Shown: positions 1 through 11,337 of the stretch, piece by piece
Layout: each line of letters opens with the position of its first letter
How positions within the stretch are numbered: the stretch's first letter is position 1
Assembly (NCBI GenBank): GCA_963739095.1
Contig: CAVTZF010000018.1
Location: 124,001 to 188,000, forward strand
Origin: JACVRW01 sp963739095
Lineage (GTDB): Bacteria; Actinomycetota; Thermoleophilia; Solirubrobacterales; Thermoleophilaceae
DNA: 64,000 bases
Reading direction: 5' to 3'
The notes under the pieces: model-generated
What the model was told of the DNA's origin: nothing
Database searches by the model: none
What the model saw: only the letters and a program-made list of their open reading frames with translations
Position numbers and translations under genes: made by a program

Positions 1-734
1 GCCGCGCCGGGCGACAGATGCAGGAGCACCTCGACCTCGTGGCTCCATGGGACGCGCGCCAGCGTGCGGCTGACGAAGTCGATCGCGTCGAAGCCGGCCG
101 GCGGCGCCATGCCGCGGGCGCCGAGGCGCACCGTGGCGAAGCGGTCGGCCCGCAGCGCACGCGGCTCGCCGCGTCCGTGGTCGTGGGCAGGCACGTACCA
201 GCGTCCGTGGTGGGCGACGACGCCCCAAGGGCTGAGCTCGCGCTCGGACTCGACCCCGTCGGAGGACGTGTAGCGCGCGCGGACCCTGCGCCCGCGGCGA
301 GCCGCCTCCGCGAGCAACAGCAGGTGCTCGCCCTTCGGCGGCATCGGCTCGTGCGGGCGACCCGTGAAGCCGAGCGTCTGCTCGAGCGCCTCGACGCGGA
401 GCCGCACCTCGTCGGGCAGCACGCGCCCGATCTTCGCGAGCGCGCCGTCGGCGTCGAGGCCGTCGCGGCGCGCCGTGATCAGCCCGAGCGCGACGGCCGT
501 CGCCTCGGCCGCGGTGAGCATCAGGGGCGGCATGCGGTATCCGGGCCGCAGCCGGTAGCCACCGGCGGGCCCTCGCTCGGCCTCGACCGGGATGCCGAGC
601 GCTCGCAGTGAGGCGACGTCGCGGCGCACCGTGCGGACGTCGACGCCGAGGCGCGCCGTGAGCTCGGGGCCGCTCAGCGCGGGGCGATTCTGCAGCGCCT
701 CGAGGAGCGTGAGAACGCGCTCGGCCTTCGTCAT
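1..734 (-). CDS. WYL-domain transcriptional regulator, YafY type (partial, runs off the window)
   Basis: About 244 codons are visible; the 3' end lies outside the window. The protein starts MTKAERVLTLLEALQ and has an N-terminal winged helix-turn-helix (roughly residues 1-60, with VDVRTVRRDVASLRALGI as the recognition region) followed by a linker and a WYL domain (the stretch around ELSPWGVVAHHGRWYV). YafY/DeoR-like WYL proteins are DNA-binding regulators that usually sense a small ligand or nucleic acid. It is transcribed away from two small genes starting at 777, and an inverted repeat covers its own start codon, so it probably controls both itself and its neighbours. Family assignment is firm; the ligand is unknown. 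Confidence 0.85.
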   Translation of the reverse strand, partial: MTKAERVLTLLEALQNRPALSGPELTARLGVDVRTVRRDVASLRALGIPVEAERGPAGGYRLRPGYRMPPLMLTAAEATAVALGLITARRDGLDADGALAKIGRVLPDEVRLRVEALEQTLGFTGRPHEPMPPKGEHLLLLAEAARRGRRVRARYTSSDGVESERELSPWGVVAHHGRWYVPAHDHGRGEPRALRADRFATVRLGARGMAPPAGFDAIDFVSRTLARVPWSHEVEVLLHLSPGA

Positions 735-758
735 AGAGGACAGATTATGCCCTCTATG
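732..758. promoter_or_regulatory. Inverted-repeat operator over the WYL regulator start
   Basis: Perfect 8-bp arms CATAGAGG (732-739) and CCTCTATG (751-758) flank an 11-bp spacer. The left arm includes the start codon of the WYL regulator and the right arm lies just upstream of the -10 box of the divergent gene at 777. The position suits a repressor site controlling both directions. Confidence 0.65.
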
Positions 759-763
759 CGGTC

Positions 764-769
764 TAGCGT
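764..769 (+). promoter_or_regulatory. Candidate -10 box, leaderless start at 777
   Basis: TAGCGT lies 7 nt before ATG 777, with no Shine-Dalgarno sequence between. This supports 777 over the upstream in-frame ATG at 747. Confidence 0.45.
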
Positions 770-776
770 TCCGGGC

Positions 777-1187
777 ATGTCCTACGCACCCCGGCACATC
801 TCCTTCCTCGAGCTCGAGGGGCAGCTGAAGCACTACGGAATCGGCCTCAGCGGAGAGCCCCGCGAGGCGCTCGCCGACGCGACCCGCCGCGCCGCCGCGG
901 AGGTGGTGCCCGACGGCGCGGTCGGCTTCACGATCGCCCACGACGCCGCGAGCGCCGGGCTCGGGCTCGTCTACTGGTGGGCGAACGACAACGAGATCCA
1001 CATGCGCGCCTTCGCCTCGCCCCAGGACGACCCCGGTGCGCTGACAGCGGCGGACAGCAGCGGCATGGCCTGCGTCTGGGAGCTCGAGGTGATCGACTTC
1101 GAGCGCCGCGCCTGGCTCGAGGACGTGCTGAAGGGCGGCGACGTCGAGCGCTACCTCGAGCGCCGGCTCGGGGACGTCGAGCTCTGA
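777..1187 (+). CDS. Conserved hypothetical protein (136 aa)
   Basis: I do not recognise the family. The protein begins MSYAPRHISFLELEGQ and has no signal peptide or membrane segment; it is acidic and contains the segments GLGLVYWWAN and IHMRAFASP. The start at 777 is chosen over the in-frame ATG at 747 because that one lies inside the operator of the divergent WYL regulator. Its stop overlaps the next start (TGATG at 1185-1189), so the two small genes are translationally coupled. Divergent pairing with the WYL regulator suggests it is a target of that regulator; this is inference. Confidence 0.7.
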   Translation: MSYAPRHISFLELEGQLKHYGIGLSGEPREALADATRRAAAEVVPDGAVGFTIAHDAASAGLGLVYWWANDNEIHMRAFASPQDDPGALTAADSSGMACVWELEVIDFERRAWLEDVLKGGDVERYLERRLGDVEL

Positions 1188-1654
1188 TGCCCGCCACCGA
1201 CTTCGACTTCCTGCCGGGCCTCTGGGACGTGGCCAACCGCAGGCTCGCCGACACGCTCGATCCGGACTGCGACGAGTGGCGCGAGTTCAACGCCACCTCG
1301 GAGGCGCACGCGATGCTCGGCGGCCTCGGCAACATCGACCACTTCCGCACAGACGACGGCGGCTACGAGGGCTTCTCGCTGCGGCTCTTCGACCCCGACG
1401 CGGACCTGTGGCGCATCTGGTGGTCGTCGACGCAGCGGCCGGGCCGGCTCGACCCGCCGGTGGAAGGGCGCTTCGGCGCCGACGGGCGCGCACTGTTCGA
1501 GTGCGAGGACGTGCTCGAGGGCGTTCCGATCCGGATGCGCTTCGTCTGGTCGGAGATAACGGACAGCTCCGCGCGCTGGGAGCAGTCCTTCTCGTTCGAC
1601 GGCGGCCGCAGCTGGAAGCCGAACTGGATCATGGAGCTCACGCGCGCTCGCTAG
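1187..1654 (+). CDS. DUF1579-like lipocalin-fold protein (155 aa)
   Basis: The small soluble protein begins MPATDFDFLPGLWDV, and the pattern of FLPGLWDVANR near the start, LWRIWWSS in the middle and GRSWKPNWIMEL at the end resembles DUF1579/calycin-like proteins that form a small beta-barrel binding a hydrophobic or haem-like ligand. That fold assignment is from motif resemblance only. The ATG overlaps the previous stop, so it is co-translated with the 136-residue protein and likely under the same WYL operator. The TAG stop is part of the -10 box proposed for the next gene. Confidence 0.6.
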   Translation: MPATDFDFLPGLWDVANRRLADTLDPDCDEWREFNATSEAHAMLGGLGNIDHFRTDDGGYEGFSLRLFDPDADLWRIWWSSTQRPGRLDPPVEGRFGADGRALFECEDVLEGVPIRMRFVWSEITDSSARWEQSFSFDGGRSWKPNWIMELTRAR

Positions 1655-1657
1655 CCT
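1652..1657 (+). promoter_or_regulatory. Candidate -10 box, leaderless start of ettA
   Basis: TAGCCT, which includes the stop codon of the preceding gene, ends 8 nt before GTG 1666. No Shine-Dalgarno sequence is present. Confidence 0.4.
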
Positions 1658-1665
1658 CGGCTGGC

Positions 1666-3321
<1,656 letters not shown>

Positions 3322-3384
3322 CGATCACGCGCCTCCGCGCGCCCGCGAGGTCTCAGCAGCCGCCGTTCCGGGCATGAGTCCGGC

Positions 3385-4977
<1,593 letters not shown>

Positions 4978-5016
4978 GACCCCGCAGCTTTTCGCCCCGT
5001 CCCGAGTTGGAGGGGC

Positions 5017-5718
5017 ATGCTCAGCTACCTGCGCCGCCACCACCTCGGGCTGATTGCGCTCTTCTTCGCGCTGACGGGCACGTCCTACGCCGTCGCGACG
5101 GGCTCGATCGACTCGCGCGAGATCCGCAACAACTCGATCCGCAGCAAGGACGTGCGCAACCAGGCGCTGCTCTCGCGCGACCTGCGCAACAACTCGGTGC
5201 GCTCGACCGACGTGCGCGAGGGGACGCTCACCGGGACAGACGTGTTCGACGGCGGGCTGACCGGCGCGGACCTCGCCAACAGCAGCGTCGAGGGGGTCGA
5301 CGTGCGCGACGGAACGATCGGCGACGCCGACATCGGCCCCAACGCTGTCTCGAACGACGAGCTGACCGGCGGGTCGGTCCGCTCGGCCGAGGTGCAGAAC
5401 GGGTCGTTGCGCGACGAGGACCTGCAGGCGGGGCTGCTGGCGAGCGACGCGAGCGTGCGCTTCGACAACTTCGCGGTCGGGGTCGGGAACGTCGTGGGCG
5501 AGGACGTGGGCTGCCCCGCCGGCCAGCGCGCGCTCGGCGGAGGCGTCTCGTTCGGGAGCCTCGACGCCGGCGACCGCGTCGTCTTCTCGGAGCCGCGGGT
5601 CGGGGCCGACGCACCGAACGCGCAGGGCGCGGTGGCGAACGGCTGGGGAGCGGCCATCCTCAACGGCGCGGCCGAGGAGCGAACGGCCAGCGTCTGGGTC
5701 CTCTGCGCGGCGCGATGA
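5017..5718 (+). CDS. Secreted or membrane-anchored decapeptide-repeat protein
   Basis: The 233-aa protein opens with MLSYLRRHHLGLIALFFALT, a basic head plus a hydrophobic segment up to about residue 27, so it is exported or anchored. Residues 33-132 are ten tandem 10-residue repeats (SREIRNNSIR, SKDVRNQALL, SRDLRNNSVR, STDVREGTLT and so on), like pentapeptide/beta-solenoid proteins. The C-terminal part (about 138-233) is a small Gly-rich domain with two cysteines (GEDVGCPAGQ and WVLCAAR) that could form a disulfide. This N-terminus resembles a family I associate with Thermoleophilia. Function unknown. GGAGG lies just upstream of the ATG. Confidence 0.75.
   Translation: MLSYLRRHHLGLIALFFALTGTSYAVATGSIDSREIRNNSIRSKDVRNQALLSRDLRNNSVRSTDVREGTLTGTDVFDGGLTGADLANSSVEGVDVRDGTIGDADIGPNAVSNDELTGGSVRSAEVQNGSLRDEDLQAGLLASDASVRFDNFAVGVGNVVGEDVGCPAGQRALGGGVSFGSLDAGDRVVFSEPRVGADAPNAQGAVANGWGAAILNGAAEERTASVWVLCAAR
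5113..5412 (+). repeat. Ten in-frame 30-bp repeats encoding decapeptides
   Basis: The repeat unit follows the pattern [SG]-x-[DE]-[VIL]-R-[ND]-x-[ST]-[VIL]-x. It drifts towards the 3' end (GADLANSSVE, DADIGPNAVS, NDELTGGSVR), so the repeats are old and are now held by protein structure, not DNA identity. Confidence 0.8.
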
Positions 5719-5734
5719 GCCGCAGGCGCGCAGG

Positions 5735-5740
5735 TAGGAT
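5735..5740 (+). promoter_or_regulatory. Candidate -10 box of the sugar kinase operon
   Basis: TAGGAT ends 9 nt before ATG 5750, with no Shine-Dalgarno sequence. Confidence 0.45.
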
Positions 5741-5749
5741 CGGCGCCCC

Positions 5750-6676
5750 ATGCAGCCGGGGGCGCGATCCGAGGTGCTGTGCGCGGGCATCGTCGTGGCC
5801 GACGCGATCGCGTCGCCAGTCGACGCCGTACCGCCGCCGGGGCTGCTGACGCTCGTCGACTCGGTGCAGCTCGCCACCGGCGGCTGCGCGCTCTCCACGG
5901 CCACCGCTCTCGTCCGGCTCGGCACGCCGGCGGCGCTCTGCGGCTGTGTCGGCCGCGACCTGCTCGGCGACGTGATGCGGCGCGAGGCCGAGGCGCGCGG
6001 CATCGTCACGGACTTCCTGCGCGCCACCGACGAGCTCACCTCGGCTTCGCTCGTGCTGGACGCAAGCGACGGCGAGCGCACCTTCCTGCACAACCCGGGC
6101 GCGAGTGGCGCGCTCACGGCGGCGGACATCGAGCAGGCGATGTCAGCGGGCCCACGCTGGCTTCACATCGGCGGCGCGCTCGTGATGCCGGCGCTCGACG
6201 GCAAGCCGCTCGCGGGCGTACTGGCCGCGGCGCGCGAGCGCGGGATCGCGACCAGCCTCGACCCGGTTTACGATGCGACCGGACGCTGGGATCGCCTGCA
6301 TCCCTCGCTCCCCCACCTCGACGTGATCTGCCCGAACCTGAACGAGGCGCGCGGCATCACCGGGCAGGACTCGCCCGAGGACTGCGCCGCCTGGCTGCAC
6401 GAACGCGGCGTCGCACAGGTGGCGATCAAGCTGGGCCGCGACGGCGCCCACGCACTCGACGCCGAGACCTCCGAGCACGTCGGGCCCTTCCCGGTCCGGG
6501 CCCGCGACGAGACCGGCGCCGGCGACGCCTTCGCGGGCGGGCTCATCCACGGCCTCGTGCACGGCTGGCCGCTCGCGCGCGCCGTCCGGCTTGGCAACGC
6601 CGTCGGCGCGCTGTCGACGCGCGGGACGGGCGCGAGCAGCACGCTTCCCGACCTCGAGGAGGCGCTGGCCCTGTGA
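5750..6676 (+). CDS. PfkB-family carbohydrate kinase
   Basis: The 308-aa ribokinase-fold protein shows ATGGCALSTATALVRLG near the N-terminus (substrate lid and start of the Rossmann-like core) and the anion-hole/catalytic motif DETGAGDAFAGGL at about 253-265, where the last Asp is the catalytic base. It phosphorylates a sugar or sugar derivative with ATP; the substrate cannot be read from sequence. It is the first gene of a three-gene operon: its stop overlaps the GTG of a class I aldolase (GTGA), which overlaps a dehydrogenase. Kinase plus aldolase plus dehydrogenase points to catabolism of one sugar, sugar acid or polyol. Confidence 0.85.
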   Translation: MQPGARSEVLCAGIVVADAIASPVDAVPPPGLLTLVDSVQLATGGCALSTATALVRLGTPAALCGCVGRDLLGDVMRREAEARGIVTDFLRATDELTSASLVLDASDGERTFLHNPGASGALTAADIEQAMSAGPRWLHIGGALVMPALDGKPLAGVLAAARERGIATSLDPVYDATGRWDRLHPSLPHLDVICPNLNEARGITGQDSPEDCAAWLHERGVAQVAIKLGRDGAHALDAETSEHVGPFPVRARDETGAGDAFAGGLIHGLVHGWPLARAVRLGNAVGALSTRGTGASSTLPDLEEALAL

Positions 6677-7503
6677 GCATCGAGCCGCGCATGCGCCGGC
6701 TGTTCGCCGCCGACGGGCGTTGCTTCGACGTCGCGGTCGATCACGGCTTCTTCGGCGAGCCGCGCTTCCTGGCCGGCATCGAGGACCTGACCGCCGCGCT
6801 CAACGTGCTCGTCGACGCCGCACCCGACGCGATCCAGCTCTCGCCGGGGACCGCGCCGCTCCTGCAGGAGCGGCCGGGGCCGAAGCCGGCGCTCGTCCTG
6901 CGCACGGACGTCGCCAACGTCTACGGGCCCACGGTCGACGCCGAGGTTGGCTACTTCTCGGAGCTCGTGCCCGAGGCGGTCGAGCAGGCCGTACGTCTTG
7001 ACGCCGCGTGCGTCGTCGTCAACCTGCTCTGGATCGACGGGCGCGAGGACCTCCACCGCGCCTGCGTGCGCAACGTCGGTGCGCTCAAGGCCCGCTGCGA
7101 GCCGGCCGGGATGCCGCTCATGGTCGAACCGCTTGCGATGAAGCCCGGCTCGGCCGGCTACGGGGTCAACGGCGACCCGGAGCGGATCCGCGCGCTCGTA
7201 CGCCAGGCCGTCGAGCTCGGCGCGGACGTGATCAAGGCCGACCCGACGGACGACCTCGGCGACTACCCGAGCGTGATCGAAGTGGCGGGCCGCATTCCGC
7301 TGCTCGTGCGCGGTGGCGGACGCGCCTCGGACGAGGAGGTGCTGCGCCGGACGGAGTCGGTCATGGGCGCCGGCGCCGCGGGAATCGTCTACGGCCGCAA
7401 CGTCATCCAGCACGAGCGGCCCTCGGCGATGACACGGGCGCTGATGTCGGTGGTCCACGACGGCGTCGCCGCCGACGCGGCCCTCGCGAGCCTCCGTGGC
7501 TGA
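6673..7503 (+). CDS. DhnA/FbaB-type class I aldolase
   Basis: The 276-aa TIM-barrel aldolase belongs to the DeoC/LacD/DhnA superfamily. The likely Schiff-base lysine is K188 in DVIKADPT; the phosphate-binding loops are LLVRGGGR and AGIVYGRNVIQ. The GTG start at 6673 overlaps the kinase stop (GTGA). Family members cleave fructose bisphosphate, tagatose bisphosphate, sulfofructose phosphate or AI-2 derivatives. With a kinase upstream and an oxidoreductase downstream it should cleave the phosphorylated product of the kinase. Which substrate is open; no transporter lies nearby to hint. Confidence 0.8.
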   Translation: MSIEPRMRRLFAADGRCFDVAVDHGFFGEPRFLAGIEDLTAALNVLVDAAPDAIQLSPGTAPLLQERPGPKPALVLRTDVANVYGPTVDAEVGYFSELVPEAVEQAVRLDAACVVVNLLWIDGREDLHRACVRNVGALKARCEPAGMPLMVEPLAMKPGSAGYGVNGDPERIRALVRQAVELGADVIKADPTDDLGDYPSVIEVAGRIPLLVRGGGRASDEEVLRRTESVMGAGAAGIVYGRNVIQHERPSAMTRALMSVVHDGVAADAALASLRG

Positions 7504-8659
7504 ACGCGAGGTCCGCCTGGGACTGATCGGCGGCGGCCTGATGGGCCGCGAGCTGGCGAGCACGGCCGCGCGCTGGATCCACCTCGACGAGCTCGGCGTA
7601 CGCCCGCGGCTCGTGCACGTGTGCGACGTCAACCCCGACACGCTCGCCTGGTACGAGCGGCTGGCGGACGAGCCGCGCCTGAGCGGCGACTGGCGCGCCG
7701 TCCTCGACGACCCCGAAGTAGAGGCCGTCTACATCGCTGTCCCCCACCACCTGCACGCGGAGCTGTACGTCGCCGCGCTCGATGCGGGCAAGCACCTGCT
7801 CGGTGAGAAGCCGTTCGGCATCGACCTGGCCGCCAACGAGACGATCATGGCCGCGGTCGCCGAGCATCCCGAGCAGATCGTGCGCTGCTCGTCGGAGATG
7901 CCGTTCTTCCCCGGCGGCCAGGAGGTCTGGCGCTGGATCGCCGCGGGGCGGTTCGGCCGGCCGATCGAGGTGCGCTCGCTCTTCCTGCACTCCAGCGACC
8001 TCGATCCGAACAAGCCCGCGGGCTGGAAGCGCCGCGCCGAGACCAACGGCGCGTACGGCTGCCTGGGCGACCTGGGCATGCACGCGTTGCACCTGCCGCT
8101 GCGGGCGCGCTGGGCGCCGCTCGACGTCCGCGCAGTCCTGGCCGACGTGTTCACGGAGCGCCCGGACGGCCATGGCGGAACGGTCCCTTGCGACACCCCG
8201 GACAACGCAGTCCTGCTGTGCCGGGCCGAGCACGAGGGCGACGAGTTCCCGCTCCGGATCGAGACGAAGCGCATCGCGCCCGGCCACATGAACACCTGGA
8301 CGATCGAGGTCGACGGCACCGAGGGCTCGATCGCGTTCACTACCAAGCACCCCAAGACGCTGCGCACGATGCGCTACTCGCCGGGCGAGCCGCAGCGCTG
8401 GGAGGAGACCGATCTCGGCTCGCAGTCCGCCTACCGGAGCATCACCGGCGCGATCTTCGAGTTCGGCTTCGCCGACGCCCTCCAGCAGATGTGGGCGGCG
8501 TTCCTCGACGAGCTCGCCCACGGCCGCGACGGCATGCGCCAGCCATTCCACTGCGTGACGCCCGAGGAGGCGGCCTTCACGCACGACCTGTTCACGGCCG
8601 CGCTGCGCGCGGATGCGGGGCCGAGTGTCGAGCCGGTGGAGCCGCGCTACGCCCTGTGA
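7496..8659 (+). CDS. Gfo/Idh/MocA-family oxidoreductase
   Basis: The 387-aa protein has the NAD(P)-binding fingerprint LGLIGGGLMG at about 8-17 and the family's EKP motif (LLGEKPFGID, about 101-110) whose lysine takes part in hydride transfer. The C-terminal alpha/beta domain includes YGCLGDLGMHALHLPL, matching the substrate-site helix. It oxidises a sugar, inositol or sugar acid. The GTG start at 7496 lies inside the end of the aldolase gene (8-bp overlap), so all three genes are coupled. It may act before the kinase, making the oxidised sugar that is then phosphorylated and cleaved; that order is inference. Confidence 0.85.
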   Translation: MAEREVRLGLIGGGLMGRELASTAARWIHLDELGVRPRLVHVCDVNPDTLAWYERLADEPRLSGDWRAVLDDPEVEAVYIAVPHHLHAELYVAALDAGKHLLGEKPFGIDLAANETIMAAVAEHPEQIVRCSSEMPFFPGGQEVWRWIAAGRFGRPIEVRSLFLHSSDLDPNKPAGWKRRAETNGAYGCLGDLGMHALHLPLRARWAPLDVRAVLADVFTERPDGHGGTVPCDTPDNAVLLCRAEHEGDEFPLRIETKRIAPGHMNTWTIEVDGTEGSIAFTTKHPKTLRTMRYSPGEPQRWEETDLGSQSAYRSITGAIFEFGFADALQQMWAAFLDELAHGRDGMRQPFHCVTPEEAAFTHDLFTAALRADAGPSVEPVEPRYAL

Positions 8660-8672
8660 GGCTGGGTCGGTC

Positions 8673-9655
8673 GTGAGCGGCGTGGACACTCGGACGCTGA
8701 CCTGGCGGGCCCTGACGACCGAAGACGCTCCCGCACTGACCCGGGCCTACACCGCCATCGAGACCGTGGACGACACCGGCGAGCACTACTCGGACCAGGA
8801 CGTCCGTGAGGTGCTGGAGGACGAGTCGATCGAGCTCGGCCGAGACAGCATCGCCGCACTTGCCCCCGACGGGGAGGTCGTCGCGTTCGCCTGGGTGCAA
8901 TGCTCCTCCGAGGTCCGCGACCTCGACCGGGTCGAACTCGACGGCGCGGTGCTGCCCGCCGCTCGCGGCCTCGGCCTCGGCCGGCGGCTGCTGGAGTGGG
9001 CCGAGGAGCGCGCCGCCGGCCTGCACCGCGAGCGGCATCGGGACATCCCAGGGGCGATCAGCGTCGTCGTGCATGAGAACAACCCCAGCAAGCAGGCGCT
9101 CGTCCGTGCCGCCGGCTACGAGGCCACCCGCTGGGACTACACGATGACCCGCACCATGGACGACCCACTCCCCGACGTCCCCCCGACCCCGCCAGGCCTC
9201 ACCGTGACGCCGTACACGGCGGATCGGGACGAGGCGGTACGACATGCGCACCGGGAGGCGTTCGCCGCGACTGGCGAGCCACCCCGCCGGACGAGCGGGA
9301 GTGGTCGCGGTGGTACACCGCGCCTACGACGTTCCGGCCGGACGTGAGCTGGCTGGTCCTGGATGGTGGGAGGTCGTCGGGTACCTGCTGACGCTACTTC
9401 TGGGAGGCCGACGCGACCGCGACTGGCGTGCGCGAGGCGTTCGTCGGGCAGCTTGGGGTGCGGCCGGCGTGGCGCCGCCGCGGCCTCGGCGGATTGCTGC
9501 TCGCCGCGGCCCTCCAGTCGTACCGGACCGCGGGCTACGACCGGTCGGCGCTCAACGTGGACACCGCCAACGCCACCGGGGCGCTCGGCCTGTACGAGCG
9601 GGCCGGGTTCGCGGTCAAGGCCACCTGGGTCACGTGGATGAAATCGCTGGACTGA
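8673..9655 (+). pseudogene. Tandem GNAT acetyltransferase, frameshifted at three places
   Basis: Residues from GTG 8673 form a first GNAT domain with the acetyl-CoA loop AARGLGLGRRLLEW. The frame then fails near 9268 (continues as WRATPPDEREWSRWYTAP from 9272), again near 9368 (continues as EVVGYLLT from 9370) and again near 9394 (continues as YFWEADATATGVREAF from 9395 to the stop at 9655). The last part holds a second GNAT loop, RPAWRRRGLGGLLL. Two single-base losses and one gain restore one continuous protein of about 327 aa, with the two-domain layout also used by MshD. Either a decayed gene or clustered sequencing errors; as given it cannot make a full protein. Confidence 0.8.
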
Positions 9656-9703
9656 GTGGCCGCCGGCTCCGGCTCGCGCTGGAGATCGCTGGGATGGCGT
9701 ACT

Positions 9704-9709
9704 TACACT
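9704..9709 (+). promoter_or_regulatory. Candidate -10 box, leaderless start at 9716
   Basis: TACACT ends 6 nt before ATG 9716 and no ribosome-binding site is visible, supporting 9716 over upstream in-frame starts. Confidence 0.45.
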
Positions 9710-9715
9710 CCTGCC

Positions 9716-11272
9716 ATGCCGGCTCCACCCACAAGAACGCGTGTCCGGCTGGCCGAGCTGATCGCGATGATCTCGCTCGGCACCGACCTCGGGATGGGTC
9801 AGCCGATGGAGCATGTCCTGCGCCAATCGCTGATCGCGTTGCGGCTCGCTGAGCGGCTGGATCTCGACGAGGCGACGCGGGCCGTCGTCTACTACGTGAG
9901 CTTGCTCGCCTGGGTCGGTTGTCACGTCGATGCGTACGAGCAGGCAAAGTGGTTCGGGGACGACCTGGCGCTCAAGGCCGACGCCCGGAATGTGGACATG
10001 CGCGGCCTGCCGGCGAAGGTGGCCGTCTTGAGCCGCGTCGGTGCGGGCCGCGGGCTGCTGGAACGGGCTCGATTGGGCGTCAAGTTCGCCGGCGACGGGC
10101 TGAGCCCCAAAGACGCGATCGAGAATCACTGGCTCGCGACCAACGAGCTGGCGGCTGCGCTCGGACTGGGACGGGAGGTGCGTGACGGCCTCTATCAGAC
10201 GTTTGAGCGCTGGGACGGCAAGGGTGTTCCCGCGGAGGCCCGGGGCGAGGAGATCCTGATTTCGGCACGCCTCGTCAACCTCGCGGACGTCGTCGAAGTC
10301 TTCCATCGGGGGGGCGGAGTGGACGCCGCGGTCGCCGTCGCCCGTGAGCGGAGCGGCACTCAATTCGACCCGGCCTTGGTGGACCTCTTCTGCGCCGACG
10401 CCGCTCAGCTGTTGAGTGGGATCGATGCCGTGACGGCGTGGCCGGCGGTGATCGGCGCGGAGCCGGAACTTGAGATCATGCTCTCCGACGAGGAGCTCGA
10501 CTCGGCGCTGGAAGCGATCGCCGACTTCACCGATCTGAAGTCACCTTGGACCATCGGCCATTCACGCGGCGTCGCCGATCTCGCATATGCGGCCGCCAAG
10601 CTCTGCGGGCTGTCGGACGTTGACGCGAAGCTGGTGCGCAGGGCGGGGCTGGTGCACGATCTCGGTCGCCTGGGAGTCTCGAACGCGATCTGGGACAAGC
10701 GCGGGCCGCTCACCCCGGCCGAGCTCGAACGGGTGCGCCTGCATCCCTACCTGACCGATCGGATGCTCGCCTCATCGGAGCCGCTGGCCGTGCTGGGCGC
10801 GATCGCGGTACAGCACCACGAGCGTCTCGACGGCTCGGGCTACCCCCGCGGGCTTTCCGGCGACGCGCTCACGCCGGCCGGGCGGCTACTCGCGGCGGCC
10901 GACACCTATCACGCGATGACGGAGCCGCGGCCTCACCGCGATGCGCGCACCGCCGGGGAGGCCGCCGCCGAGCTGCGCTCGGGCGTCCGCCAGGCGCTGT
11001 TCGACAGCGATGCGGTCGAGGCCGTGCTGGGCGCGGCCGGACATCCCGCCAAGCGCCGGCGCGAGTGGCCTGGAGGCCTCACCAGCCGTGAGATCGAGGT
11101 CCTGAGGCTGCTCGTGCGCGGGCTGTCGAACAAGGAGGTGGCCGAGGAGCTCACGATCTCGCGCAAGACCGCGGGCAGCCACGTCGAGCACATCTACTCG
11201 AAGCTGGGCGTCTCCAATCGCGCGCAGGCCAGCCTGTTCGCGGTCAAACACGGCTTGATGACGGGCGAGTAG
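9716..11272 (+). CDS. Double HD-GYP protein with LuxR-type DNA-binding domain
   Basis: The 518-aa protein has three parts. Residues about 10-260 look like a decayed HD-GYP domain: FERWDGKGVP keeps a trace of the GYP loop. Residues about 265-440 are a full HD-GYP domain with HD at 314-315 (VHDLGRLGV) and HHERLDGSGYP at 367-377, the metal site of c-di-GMP or cGAMP phosphodiesterases. Residues about 455-515 are a LuxR/NarL helix-turn-helix (LTSREIEVLRLLVRGLSNKE). So a cyclic-dinucleotide-type phosphohydrolase is fused to a DNA-binding domain. Targets are unknown; the adjacent MMPL exporter gene follows on the same strand after 65 nt. Confidence 0.85.
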   Translation: MPAPPTRTRVRLAELIAMISLGTDLGMGQPMEHVLRQSLIALRLAERLDLDEATRAVVYYVSLLAWVGCHVDAYEQAKWFGDDLALKADARNVDMRGLPAKVAVLSRVGAGRGLLERARLGVKFAGDGLSPKDAIENHWLATNELAAALGLGREVRDGLYQTFERWDGKGVPAEARGEEILISARLVNLADVVEVFHRGGGVDAAVAVARERSGTQFDPALVDLFCADAAQLLSGIDAVTAWPAVIGAEPELEIMLSDEELDSALEAIADFTDLKSPWTIGHSRGVADLAYAAAKLCGLSDVDAKLVRRAGLVHDLGRLGVSNAIWDKRGPLTPAELERVRLHPYLTDRMLASSEPLAVLGAIAVQHHERLDGSGYPRGLSGDALTPAGRLLAAADTYHAMTEPRPHRDARTAGEAAAELRSGVRQALFDSDAVEAVLGAAGHPAKRRREWPGGLTSREIEVLRLLVRGLSNKEVAEELTISRKTAGSHVEHIYSKLGVSNRAQASLFAVKHGLMTGE

Positions 11273-11324
11273 GCGGACGCAGAAGATCGGGCGAATGCCC
11301 GATGCGCGGCCGGTCCGTCGGGCG

Positions 11325-11330
11325 TACGGT
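11325..11330 (+). promoter_or_regulatory. Candidate -10 box, leaderless start at 11338
   Basis: TACGGT ends 7 nt before GTG 11338; this is the main reason for choosing that start. Confidence 0.4.
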
Positions 11331-11337
11331 CGCTCGC

